Below are positions 18,366 through 26,351 of a DNA stretch of 64,000 bases, piece by piece (positions within the stretch are counted from its first letter, which is position 1; every line of letters starts with the position of its first letter). Made by a program: the position numbers and the translations under genes. The notes under the pieces were generated by a model that searched no databases, was not told the origin of the DNA, and saw only the letters and a program-made list of their open reading frames with translations. Where the stretch lies: NCBI GenBank assembly GCA_029260115.1, contig JAJDDW010000040.1, forward strand, positions 34,729 through 98,728. Direction: 5' to 3'. This DNA is from Phycisphaerae bacterium (GTDB lineage Bacteria; Planctomycetota; Phycisphaerae; UBA1845).

Positions 18366-18800
18366 ACTAATCCTCACAGTTTGGTCAAAAGGAATACAGT
18401 GTGGTGATCCGGCAACAACTCCCTCCGTTACTTGCTGCATTTGATCTAATCTGGGTGGTCTGTTCGGTTCAAAACAGTGGTCCCGGGCCCGTAATTGGTG
18501 CTCTCGACAACTGAACTACACATCGCGGAAGCGGGTATCTTCGCCAGTCCACTTTACCAGCTAGAGGACGATTTGGAAATCCCCCAAGCGTTTTCTGATA
18601 TTGCCGGTATCTGTCATTGACTTCGATCGCGTAGGCAGCCTCGTCCGTTCAGCGGAAGCAATCAGCCAGGTCGAAACCGATCCGGACGTAACTCAACAAC
18701 TGAGCATTGTCAGCCAGTGTCGATTCGCGAGAGCTGATTATCACGGATGCAGTACCGATTGGCTATCGCCCGACCTTGCCTACGATCGAACGGTCTCTAG
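18366..18800. other. Stretch without a convincing gene inside the element
   Basis: Between the lipoprotein start and the tRNA fragments I see no gene with support. A plus-strand frame at 18601-18828 encodes 75 residues (for example SLVRSAEAISQVETDPDVTQ) but has no ribosome binding site and runs into the tRNA-like fragment, so it may be a relic of a lost gene. Confidence 0.5.
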
Positions 18801-18822
18801 CCGCCAGGTCGTAGGTTCGAAT
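18801..18822 (+). repeat. Inverted 22-bp fragment of the tRNA-Asn T-arm
   Basis: These bases match the tRNA-Asn sense strand (variable loop and T-arm, complement of 18949-18970) in 21 of 22 positions, but lie on the opposite strand from the tRNA gene. It forms an inverted repeat with the tRNA about 130 bases away. It could be the mark of a second, inverted integration or of an element-borne att sequence. Confidence 0.6.
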
Positions 18823-18856
18823 GAGTGAAGCAAAATGTGGTCAATTGACCACCCAA

Positions 18857-18874
18857 AAGTGGTCAAAATGGTCA
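18857..18874 (+). repeat. GTGGTCA double motif, copy 2
   Basis: Reads AAGTGGTCAAAATGGTCA, one mismatch from copy 1 at 17389-17406. Nearby are further GGTCA/TGACC half-sites (GTGGTCAATTGACCAC at 18836-18852, a perfect inverted pair, and GTGACCACC), so this end carries a cluster of protein-binding-like sites. Confidence 0.55.
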
Positions 18875-18935
18875 AACCGGGGCGTGACCACCAAGAATGA
18901 GTCGGCGTAAGTGATTGCCATGAAGTGGGTTACAA

Positions 18936-19008
18936 CTCCCCGAGTAGGATTCGAACCTACGACCTAGCGGTTAACAGCCGCTCGCTCTACCGATTGAGCT
19001 ATCGGGGA
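18936..19008 (-). tRNA. tRNA-Asn (anticodon GTT)
   Basis: A 73-nt cloverleaf on the minus strand: 7-bp acceptor stem TCCCCGA/TCGGGGA, D-arm GCTC..GAGC, anticodon stem AGCGG/CCGCT with loop CTGTTAA (anticodon GTT), a 5-nt variable loop AGGTC, and T-arm GTAGG-TTCGAAT-CCTAC with discriminator G. CCA is not encoded. The gene is complete; its 3' 40 bases recur at 17206-17245. Confidence 0.97.
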
Positions 19009-19127
19009 TCATATGTGTCGCCGTAGCGAGTCGGACATCTTCTCGCCAGCGGGCGAACTAGTCAACTGTCTGCAGCCTATCTTAGTCAGCTATTGAAAGA
19101 AAAAATCGACCCAGAAGCACTGCGGCT

Positions 19128-19673
19128 TTAATAAAGCAGTTCGCCCGGCGAGGCGTCGTCGGACCGTGTGGACTCCCAGCCGCGTCTTACTAAGCCTAGG
19201 CCATAGATGCAGCTTTCGAAGTCTTCGCTGAGATGCAAAAAAAGCTCTGGCGGGTAGGTATCTCGATTGTCCACCAGCGAGGAAACGATGTGATAGGATT
19301 GCTTACCCTGCACCACATAATCAAGCAGCACATCCGATCTGCGGCGAGAAGATTTACGAAGATGCTCCGGGTATAGCCCGGCCCAAAACAGCGTGTAATC
19401 GCCGATATGCTGATACACTGCCCGTTCACGTTCGGCTTGGGTATCAGGCTTTTCGTCGCTAGCCGCCATGAGCACCGACGCGATCTGCTCAAGCTCTCGG
19501 TCCTGAACATTTCGTATAGCGTTCAGCGTATCGATATGCGTAAAGTTGACCAGCAGGTCAGCCAAGTAGCTCGTCAGCTCGGGATCGCATAGGCCAACCT
19601 CCGTACAAAAAGCGTGCTCAATCGCAGCCGCAAAATGGCGACGTAATGGATGATTCGGATTAATAGTTTGCAT
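19128..19673 (-). CDS. Conserved hypothetical soluble protein
   Basis: A 181-residue acidic, helix-rich cytoplasmic protein with no signal peptide and no recognisable catalytic motif. Distinct stretches include HFAAAIEHAFCTEVGLCDPELTSYLADLL, YTLFWAGLYPEHLR and GKQSYHIVSSL. Similar-looking proteins exist in planctomycete and acidobacterial genomes as uncharacterised families, but I cannot name one. The ATG is preceded by GGAGTAACGGGT (AGGAGT about 10 bases upstream), supporting the start. It is a lone gene read toward the tRNA-Asn. Confidence 0.7.
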   Translation of the reverse strand: MQTINPNHPLRRHFAAAIEHAFCTEVGLCDPELTSYLADLLVNFTHIDTLNAIRNVQDRELEQIASVLMAASDEKPDTQAERERAVYQHIGDYTLFWAGLYPEHLRKSSRRRSDVLLDYVVQGKQSYHIVSSLVDNRDTYPPELFLHLSEDFESCIYGLGLVRRGWESTRSDDASPGELLY

Positions 19674-19878
19674 ACCCGTTACTCCTCGTGGCTAACTAAG
19701 CAACTGTCTGATTATAGCCACCCCTAACATCATAGGTTCGCTCTAGCTAGCGATTCTCCTCTAATGTAAAGGTTAGGATTCACAAATTGGTCATGCAAAA
19801 AAGCCTGACTTAAAATTTATAAGTCGTCCGATATTTCTACTCTATGAAGGACAATTCTCACAAATGGGGTGATATTAA

Positions 19879-19894
19879 ATAAGCGATCGCTTAT
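19879..19894. promoter_or_regulatory. 16-bp perfect palindrome
   Basis: ATAAGCGATCGCTTAT is a perfect 16-bp palindrome built around GCGATCGC. It lies in the spacer between the end of the 396-residue gene and the start of the 181-residue gene, about 205 bases upstream of the latter. It could be a regulator site or a GCGATCGC-type repeat; there is no direct support for either. Confidence 0.3.
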
Positions 19895-19972
19895 GTTATT
19901 CGGCGAGATGGGAATGCGAGCACCTAGTTCCGGCACAGCTCGTATAAGTGGCTATCGTGGTTAAACGGCTGG

Positions 19973-21121
19973 CTAGTCAGCGGTTGACTTCGCATCTTTC
20001 TTTTTTTCAACGGATTCGGTCTTGGCCGAGCCTTCTTTCGCTGGCTTCTTGGGTTGGTCTTCGACCGTCGGCGATTCGAGCTGCTTCTCGCGATATTGTG
20101 CTAGCTGTGTTCGGTTAAGCAGGGCTTTGAGTCGCTCTTCCATCTTCCCGAATAGGTCGTAGATAGGTTGTAGCAACTGCTTGCGCTGCTCGTGAATCTC
20201 AGCCATGGCCTTTCTGTCAAACGGTCGTTGGGCCTCCTTTTCTCGTGTTTCCAATAAGGTTAAATGAGCGCTAGATTTACTGCAGTACGAGGCGGCCTTG
20301 TCTTTGTATTCTTTTAGAATGGATCGCGCGGAGTCGATCTGCCCCTGGCCCAAATGATATTCCTTGATGAATTCCTCTACAAATTTTTCAAACACATCCG
20401 GATGGAACCCCTTCTCGGTACTCGGCCCCGTCTTTGGCAAGGGCGTTGTCGGGGAGTGCTCGACCACGCGTACATCGGGTGGAGACTCGCCTGACGAGCC
20501 ATCAGGTATCCAACCCTCAACCGGAAGCTTAGGTTTTGGTGGGCTGTTGGACATGTCTTGCGTTGGGAATAGGCCTTGACTATTGGGCAATCCATCTGCC
20601 CAACCCTTCATGTTCTGGTTGATTTTTTGAAACTGTTTTTCCATTTCAGACATATCCCAATCGTGCATGGTTTTTTGGTCGTCTGAAAGGATGGTCCGCC
20701 ATTCATCATTGGCCTGGAATATCGCTTTTTTTGCCTCTGCGATAATTGGCAAGACCGACTTGCCAATCTGTCGCGACTTCTCTACGCCCGGCGGATTGGC
20801 GCCGAGCTGGCAAGACAACAGATCGCGAATCGCAGGCCAAACGGTTTCTTCGTGCTCAGTTAGGAAGCGGTAGACCTCGCGCTCCATCAACTCGTCAGTG
20901 AGCCGGAGTTGCAAGTCGTTGAGGTTGTAACGAGCGGCGATGTTTTTGACGGCTGCCCTGCGAATAGTTTCGACGGTAGCGGCGCTCGCTGATTTTGAAT
21001 TTTGCAAATCGTTTTTTAGGTTTTTTTGCGGGTCAGATGCCACGGTCGAGCCAGCTAGGACCAAAGACTGCATGATTGTAAACAACGATACGGCTAATCG
21101 CGATGATCTCATCATTTTCAT
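19973..21121 (-). CDS. Hypothetical secreted coiled-coil protein
   Basis: About 382 residues with an N-terminal signal (RSSRLAVSLFTIMQSLVLAGSTVAS). Several ATGs cluster here (21127, 21121, 21115, 21112) and a GTG at 21163, so the exact start is uncertain; 21121 gives a well-formed signal. The body is charged and helical, with a Pro-rich middle (PPKPKLPVEGWIPDGSSGESPPDV) and a Lys/Glu-rich tail (KKPAKEGSAKTESVEKKK). The pattern LLSCQLGA, ERLKALLNRTQLAQYREK resembles planctomycete periplasmic proteins with a Spy-like or EF-like helical repeat whose last line reads 'LLNRTQ..QY', as in LTxxQ-type Spy/CpxP motifs. No enzyme motif is visible. A chaperone-like or structural periplasmic role is a guess. 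Confidence 0.65.
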   Translation of the reverse strand: MKMMRSSRLAVSLFTIMQSLVLAGSTVASDPQKNLKNDLQNSKSASAATVETIRRAAVKNIAARYNLNDLQLRLTDELMEREVYRFLTEHEETVWPAIRDLLSCQLGANPPGVEKSRQIGKSVLPIIAEAKKAIFQANDEWRTILSDDQKTMHDWDMSEMEKQFQKINQNMKGWADGLPNSQGLFPTQDMSNSPPKPKLPVEGWIPDGSSGESPPDVRVVEHSPTTPLPKTGPSTEKGFHPDVFEKFVEEFIKEYHLGQGQIDSARSILKEYKDKAASYCSKSSAHLTLLETREKEAQRPFDRKAMAEIHEQRKQLLQPIYDLFGKMEERLKALLNRTQLAQYREKQLESPTVEDQPKKPAKEGSAKTESVEKKKDAKSTAD

Positions 21122-21348
21122 ATCCATAGAATTCCAGACCCCGGCTACGGTAGTGTTAGCCACTTGAGGGTCATCTACATGTTATACGCATCATATAGCC
21201 AATGCGGTTGCAGCGCCCATAGGCAATCGACGATACTGCTGAAGGATATTGGACGCAATGGTGAGAGTCCAGACAAGGGACACAGCTAAACTTCACAGGT
21301 TAGAGTCTAATTCAATTCTAGGTCAGGTCGAATCGACGTCGTGTCGAA

Positions 21349-22731
21349 TTACTCAAGATGAATTTGGAGCTTAATCTTTCGCGGCGCTTTGAACCCGAAG
21401 ATCGAAATGCAGCGATAACCCCAGGATCGAAGCCGGAATTTCCATAGACCTCGAAGGAAAGTATCGATGGCCCCGTTTTCCGGATCGCTCTTTTTGGCCC
21501 GGATGAGCATTTTTTTAGCCTCAGCCCATTGGCCTAGCTCCATCATGGCTATGGATGCGTGGTACATAGCCGTGGTGTAATCAGGCTTAGCCCGCAGGGC
21601 TTCCAGGCAATGAGACAGGCCGGAATCAAATCTCCCCGCCCGTAAATGGCACACGGCTAAGTTATGGTGAGATTGGGCGTGTTTGGCGTCGTGAGCGAGA
21701 ACGGTACGATAGCAATCAGCCGCTGGCTCGAACTGACGCAGTCCCATGAGGCAATTGCCGAGTAGCATCATCACCCGAGCGGACGGTTTTTCACTTTTAC
21801 TGGCCCGCTGCAAGGCAGGCAAGGCATCAGTGAACTTACCCAGCCTCATCAACGCTTCGCCGGTTTTTTCGTCTAGTAGCGATGGTGTCAAGCGCGGGTC
21901 ATCGTCTAAGTCTAGCTGAACTTCGCGAAAACACTCCAACGCTTGCTTGGGATAATTTCGCCTTAGCCAAAGATTACCCAACGCAAACCGTGCTCGAGGA
22001 TGTAAGGGAGCCAGTTCTAAAATCTGTCCGAGCTTGGCCGCGGCCGCGCCGAATTGGCCCGACTCGATGGATAAGTCAGCTAACTCGAAAAGTAAATCTG
22101 TATTGCCGGGGTCGTCACGCAACTCAGCTAGAAAATATTCACGGGCTAGGTCGAGCCGGCCTTGAGCACGATAGGCCTGGGCGATACGCCGGTTCACGCC
22201 GATGTATGCGGGTTCTAAATCGAGCACCCGCTTCCAGCAATAAATCGCTCGCTTGGCCTGGCCTCGGGCGGCTAATGACGCGCCCATACTGAAAAAGCAA
22301 TGAGGGCAATCCTCGTCTAGCTGTTGGGCGAGGTAAAACATTTCCTCGGCCCGGTCGTGACGTCCTAGTTCGGTGTAGGCGCTTATGCGGTGGCAATAGG
22401 CCGGTTCTAAATCGGGATGGGCGGTGGCTAATTCTTCAAACTGTTCGATAGCTTGGGCAAAACGATCTAGCCGAAGAAAAGCGACGCCTAAAGCAAGGCT
22501 AACTTCCGCATCGTCACCATCCAGTGAAAGTGATTGTTCGTAAGCCGCAACGGCGTCTAACGTTCGGTCAAGTTCTTCTAGAAGGTAGCCGTGCTGCGCA
22601 TGCCAGGTGGCATTGTGGGGGTTGATGGCAATAGCAGCTTCGATCTCTGCTAAGGCTTCGGCCCATCGCTGAGATTCGACGAACTGCAATGCGCGTTCTG
22701 CGCGTTGTTCGGCTTCGAACCACTCATTCAT
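21349..22731 (-). CDS. Tetratricopeptide-repeat (TPR) protein
   Basis: A 460-residue protein made almost entirely of TPR units, about eleven in tandem. Typical units read ALAEIEAAIAINPHNATWHAQHG, AVAAYEQSLSLDGDDAEVSLALG, AIEQFEELATAHPDLEPAYCH and AKRAIYCWKRVLDLEPAYIG. There is no signal peptide or membrane helix, so it is probably a cytoplasmic scaffold. Such proteins mediate protein-protein contacts; the partner is unknown. The last 35 residues are not TPR-like (LWKFRLRSWGYRCISIFGFKAP). It is a lone gene, with 300 bases of non-coding DNA separating it from the divergent lipoprotein gene. Confidence 0.85.
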   Translation of the reverse strand: MNEWFEAEQRAERALQFVESQRWAEALAEIEAAIAINPHNATWHAQHGYLLEELDRTLDAVAAYEQSLSLDGDDAEVSLALGVAFLRLDRFAQAIEQFEELATAHPDLEPAYCHRISAYTELGRHDRAEEMFYLAQQLDEDCPHCFFSMGASLAARGQAKRAIYCWKRVLDLEPAYIGVNRRIAQAYRAQGRLDLAREYFLAELRDDPGNTDLLFELADLSIESGQFGAAAAKLGQILELAPLHPRARFALGNLWLRRNYPKQALECFREVQLDLDDDPRLTPSLLDEKTGEALMRLGKFTDALPALQRASKSEKPSARVMMLLGNCLMGLRQFEPAADCYRTVLAHDAKHAQSHHNLAVCHLRAGRFDSGLSHCLEALRAKPDYTTAMYHASIAMMELGQWAEAKKMLIRAKKSDPENGAIDTFLRGLWKFRLRSWGYRCISIFGFKAPRKIKLQIHLE

Positions 22732-23032
22732 GAGTCACTCGCACTTTCTGGGACCTGCCCCGAGCACCAGTAAACACCATATTCTATCCCCCTTATCGGA
22801 CAAGAGCAACCTCAAATGACATAAACTCCGCCCACCATCGACCGTCTATTGTAGCGAAATCCCTAGTATTTCCGGCCTACCGCACGAGACGATTATCCTT
22901 TAAGTATATTTTCGGACCCGGCAAGTATCCTCTCAATGGAATGACGCAGTTTTCCGGGTCTGCGGAGGGTGGAATCCATCGCAAAAACTGGGACGCTTGA
23001 CCCGTGGCATCGTCGACGTACTATCGCTGTCC

Positions 23033-23617
23033 ATGCTGCGTAATCGATGGTCATGTTCAGTCGTCACTTTAGCTTTCCTGTGCGGGATTGGCACTGGGTG
23101 TGCCTCGCGCCAGACGCGGGTGTGCAACTCCTCCCATCAATGGTCGGTGGCTGAGTCGGCGGACACGCAGGATAGGCTATGGTCGGCTGCGAAAGAGACT
23201 ATTCGTCGCCAGGGTTATCAGCTTGATCGCGTGGACCGCAATGCGGGCGTCATTAGCACGTTGCCAGAGGTGTCTCAGCAATTATTTGAGTTCTGGCGTC
23301 ATGATGTTGACACGCCCAAAGACCTGTGGGAATCAGCGTTTAATCCGATTCGTCGCCGCGTAGATATGACTATGCAGTCGAACCAGGATCAGCCGGGGCT
23401 TATGAAGCTTGAGGTCGTGGTCACGAAGCAACGGATTTCGTCTCTCGATCGTCAGTTCAATAGTACCATCGCTGCCTACCAATATTTTGGTAACGATCTG
23501 CCAGCTACAACCGGGCAGCAGCAGACCACGCAAGTCGATGAAAAATGGATCGACCTGGGCCGTGACCCAGCCATGGAAGATTATCTGCTGCGACAAATTC
23601 TGCACCGCGCAGAATAG
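23033..23617 (+). CDS. Hypothetical lipoprotein
   Basis: About 194 residues. A lipoprotein signal is visible (SCSVVTLAFLCGIGTGC, lipobox GTGC), which supports the ATG at 23033 over the TTG at 22997. The mature part begins with a short Ser/Gln-rich linker and continues DRLWSAAKETIRRQGYQLDRVDRNAGVISTLP, a pattern seen in outer-membrane-facing lipoproteins of uncertain function that share a 'residual from X, then test Y' fold similar to BamC/LptE-like modules. It ends DLGRDPAMEDYLLRQIL. No catalytic residues are apparent. The next gene starts 68 bases downstream on the same strand, so cotranscription is possible. Confidence 0.7.
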   Translation: MLRNRWSCSVVTLAFLCGIGTGCASRQTRVCNSSHQWSVAESADTQDRLWSAAKETIRRQGYQLDRVDRNAGVISTLPEVSQQLFEFWRHDVDTPKDLWESAFNPIRRRVDMTMQSNQDQPGLMKLEVVVTKQRISSLDRQFNSTIAAYQYFGNDLPATTGQQQTTQVDEKWIDLGRDPAMEDYLLRQILHRAE

Positions 23618-23684
23618 CCTATTTTTCGAAACACGTTTCTTTGATTCCTAGCCCACTGTTGGCCGAGCATATGGAGTCGTTCAT

Positions 23685-24803
23685 ATGGCTACGTATTTGT
23701 CACTACTCGCGATTGACTTATCCACGCGCAAGCGCATCAGCCCGTATCGATTTTCTAGACTATGCACGATCCTTATTTGGCTGCTCGTTGCGACTCCTGC
23801 TTTCTCTCAAATAATCGTCGAGTCACGGCCGACGTATGAACTCATAACTGATGCCGCTATTGAAACGCTCCCGGATTCGTTACGCAGCTGGTTCGCTGAT
23901 AGAGACAAACTGATAGCGGCGGTGTTCACGACGCGGCAGGACCGCATCGACATTCGCATCGAGGCGCAGTCGGGGCATCAGCACTTCACCTGGCTGAAAA
24001 TGCCCGTGCCTGACAAGCGAAATGCTCGTAAGAAAACTGATTTTCGATCACTATTGACCGTTGCACGTATCGAAGGTCGATCGCTCACACTGGTCGAGAT
24101 GATTCAGAAGCAACATGCGGCGCTGATCGAAGCTTTTCGCGGACGTGATGCAATGTTGATTACGACCACCGCTGGTCAACTGATGCATTATGTGATCGAT
24201 GCGTCACTTCCTAGCCATGTTGCGGTAGTTGAACACGATTGGCGAGGTCCGTCAGCTACGAATCTTGAAAATCGAATAGAGAGATTGGCCTTTCATGAAT
24301 CCAAGGTTCTTGATACGCAGCATGAACGATTTATATTTGAACTTCGCGTTTGGCCTAAGCGGTTGCAAGAGGTTCGCGATATACCAAAGACGGTGATTGA
24401 AACGTCGCATCAGGCATCCGTTGCTGGAAATGAAGTCTTCAATAACACTGAGCTAGCTGCGGTAAGCGCTACAGGTGGTTATGAATACGTTGTGATGCGC
24501 GTACGCAGTCAATTGGAGGCTGCCGTGATATTATCTGGCAGTCTCATCCGTAGCGCTTGGCGTGAGGCTGGTTCACCGGAACAACCATCTCAATCTGAGC
24601 CAATTAAAGGAAATTCCGTAGTACGCGCATCTCAACAAGCTACGAATTCGAATTTTGTGGGAAGCAAGCAATCCGAAATTTTCCACCGGCGGACTTGTCC
24701 ACATGTTAAAAGAATAAAACCTGAAAATCTTGTCCAGTTTGACAACATAGCCAAGGCGCATGCAGTGAGTAGAAAGGCATGCAGGACCTGCAAGCCAAAC
24801 TAA
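23685..24803 (+). CDS. Secreted HxxxDxxxPxH protein with Ada-like Cys-rich tail
   Basis: A 372-residue exported protein with an N-terminal hydrophobic segment (LCTILIWLLVATPAFS). The middle holds HYVIDASLPSH, which matches the H-x3-D-x3-P-x-H zinc-site signature of S1/P1 nucleases and zinc-dependent phospholipases C (HFIGDIHQPLH in S1/P1 enzymes); the preceding helical region with QKQHAALIEAFRGRD fits that all-alpha fold. The C-terminal 50 residues (FVGSKQSEIFHRRTCPHV ... AVSRKACRTCKPN) look like the small Ada-type metal-binding domain often fused to nucleases and thermonucleases. The combination suggests an extracytoplasmic zinc-dependent hydrolase, with the C-terminal module for nucleic acid or metal. 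Not every zinc ligand of the family was located, so activity is unproven. Confidence 0.65.
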   Translation: MATYLSLLAIDLSTRKRISPYRFSRLCTILIWLLVATPAFSQIIVESRPTYELITDAAIETLPDSLRSWFADRDKLIAAVFTTRQDRIDIRIEAQSGHQHFTWLKMPVPDKRNARKKTDFRSLLTVARIEGRSLTLVEMIQKQHAALIEAFRGRDAMLITTTAGQLMHYVIDASLPSHVAVVEHDWRGPSATNLENRIERLAFHESKVLDTQHERFIFELRVWPKRLQEVRDIPKTVIETSHQASVAGNEVFNNTELAAVSATGGYEYVVMRVRSQLEAAVILSGSLIRSAWREAGSPEQPSQSEPIKGNSVVRASQQATNSNFVGSKQSEIFHRRTCPHVKRIKPENLVQFDNIAKAHAVSRKACRTCKPN

Positions 24804-24944
24804 ATGATTCCCGACGACCTGCATTATGGATGAAATAGCACTGCCCCGCGCACTTCTTCGAGGGTAGACAAAACTAGATCATGCAGCTGTTGGGGCTGAT
24901 TTGACAGGATAATCACTAGGGCTTGTGGTGAGCGCAAAAAATAC

Positions 24945-24987
24945 GGGGGTGGGACTGTAAAGCCAAAATAGCACAGTCCCAACCCCC
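24945..24987 (-). terminator. Rho-independent terminator-like hairpin
   Basis: GGGGGTGGGACTGT pairs with ACAGTCCCAACCCCC around a 14-base loop. Read on the minus strand the stem is followed by GTATTTTTTG, which fits a terminator about 100 bases past the stop of the Lys-rich protein gene. It may also stop the plus-strand gene ending at 24803. Confidence 0.7.
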
Positions 24988-25088
24988 AAAATTCTGCATT
25001 TCTGCAAGTGAGCGACGGATTTTACCAGCCGACTGCCGTGGCGTGAGCCGGCCCAGTTTTATTCGTCACTCAAGCTAAGCGTCGCAAT

Positions 25089-25385
25089 TTACTTCCTACG
25101 GGCGGCTTTTCTCTTAGCTTTTTTCTTTGTCTTCTTCTTAGTAGCTTTTTTCTTGGTAGCCTTCTTCTTCTTCTTCGTTGCCTTCTTCTTGGCAGTCTTC
25201 TTCTTAGCTACTTTCTTCTTTGTCTTCTTCTTAGCTACCTTCTTCTTCGCGGTCTTCTTCTTAGCGACCTTCTTCTTAGCTGTCTTCTTCTTCGCTACCT
25301 TCTTCTTGGTAGTTTTTTTTGCAGCCTTCTTTTTTGTCGCCTTCTTCTTGGTGGCCTTCTTGGCAGTTCTACGTTTCTTTGCCAT
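25089..25385 (-). CDS. Lys/Ala-rich histone H1-like DNA-binding protein
   Basis: A 98-residue low-complexity protein built from repeats such as KKVAKKKTAKKKVAKKKTA and ATKKKATKKK, starting MAKKRRTAKK and ending KKAKRKAARRK. It is almost only Lys, Ala, Thr, Val and Arg, like the C-terminal tail of histone H1 and bacterial H1-like proteins (HC1/AlgP type). It is expected to bind DNA through charge and to help compact the nucleoid. A strong AGGAGGTGA lies 7 bases upstream of the ATG on the minus strand, so it is a real and probably well-expressed gene rather than a low-complexity artefact. The terminator at 24945-24987 follows. Confidence 0.85.
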   Translation of the reverse strand: MAKKRRTAKKATKKKATKKKAAKKTTKKKVAKKKTAKKKVAKKKTAKKKVAKKKTKKKVAKKKTAKKKATKKKKKATKKKATKKKTKKKAKRKAARRK

Positions 25386-26351
25386 AGAGCATCACCTCCT
25401 TTCTTGTATAAAATCCTACCCGATGATTATCGCGTGTCAAAAGATATTTTTCTATTGAGGGCCATGTGCGCGTTGTGCGAACTAAAATGAAATCGATAAT
25501 TTCGAGTCGTAGTACACCTGTCGTGCGACTCTTGTAACGAAATATATGTGCGTCATACGCCTGACACTTCATGCACCTACGCATCTAAATTCCTTGCGTG
25601 TGATATGCTGCTTGCAGTAGATGCCTACGATGAGGCACGTCGCTTTTCACGCGATGGCTCTAGGCCATCAGGCTATCTGGCGCGGATGATGAATACGGTT
25701 TTTCAAAGAAAAAGGTTTAAGATTTCCCGAGAAAAATGAATTTTTCTTCAATCTCACCTCACCGATGACGTCCCACAGCCATTCTTGAGAGTGAGTGGCT
25801 GGCGTGGGTGCTGACCTCAGCGGTGGCACACCATTCTTTTCACAAAGCGACAGCTCTTGCGATGTCGATCTAGTCGCTAGGTGAAAAATTCTAGCGTGAG
25901 CATGCGTATGCTGCCATCGGGTATCCTTGCTTATGAGGCTGCTAATTGGGTTTACGATAGGCGGTGAAATTGCTCCGAAAAAAAATTTCATTTTTTTTCA
26001 TTTTTTTCTTGCCAAGCCTTTCCAAAACTGTCTATTTGAAGAGATTTGAAGGAATTGTGACTTTTGCAACCATCTACATCATGATGCGTTAATCATCGCG
26101 CGGCGCTGTCGCGCAGTGCGTGCGACACGGTCACGGCAGCAATTTATTTAGCCCGCAGGCCTGTCAATTTCATGAGGATAAGCGGACTAAAAGAATGCGC
26201 TGAAGGACGATTTGCTCATACGATTGCAAGTATGAACAACGAGGGCGTGGATGAATAGCTATCAGGCATGTTCCCGATGATTCTGCTTGTCTCTTTGAGC
26301 AGATTATACCAATCATTGGCTTATGAATGCGCCATGAGAGGCCTGATCGGC
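25386..26351. other. Long spacer without a supported gene
   Basis: Nearly 1 kb between the Lys-rich protein and EF-P genes (both minus strand). Short frames exist (63 residues at 25548, 107 residues at 25668 on the minus strand, 128 residues at 26268) but they lack ribosome binding sites and protein-like composition. The part near 25980-26010 is a run of A and T tracts. It could hold promoters or an untranslated RNA; I see no recognisable RNA fold. Confidence 0.5.

Larger units (their letters stand above)
17246..18975. mobile_element. Candidate small integrated element at tRNA-Asn (about 1.7 kb)
   Basis: The segment is bounded by the intact tRNA-Asn and the exact 40-bp copy of its 3' end in the same orientation. 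It holds one recognisable gene (a lipoprotein at 17499-18365), near-identical 18-bp GTGGTCA motifs close to each end (17389-17406 and 18857-18874), and an inverted 22-bp piece of the same tRNA T-arm (18801-18822). No integrase is visible, so the element is either a remnant, a deletion derivative, or mobilised in trans. The boundaries come from the repeats alone. Confidence 0.55.

Noticed and set aside
25089..25385. Possible CRISPR-like or simple-sequence array
   Set aside because: The tandem pattern comes from Lys-rich codons within one frame with a strong ribosome binding site; there are no spacers of constant length.
25548..25739. 63-residue plus-strand frame in the 25.4-26.35 kb spacer
   Set aside because: No ribosome binding site, no motif, and unremarkable composition.
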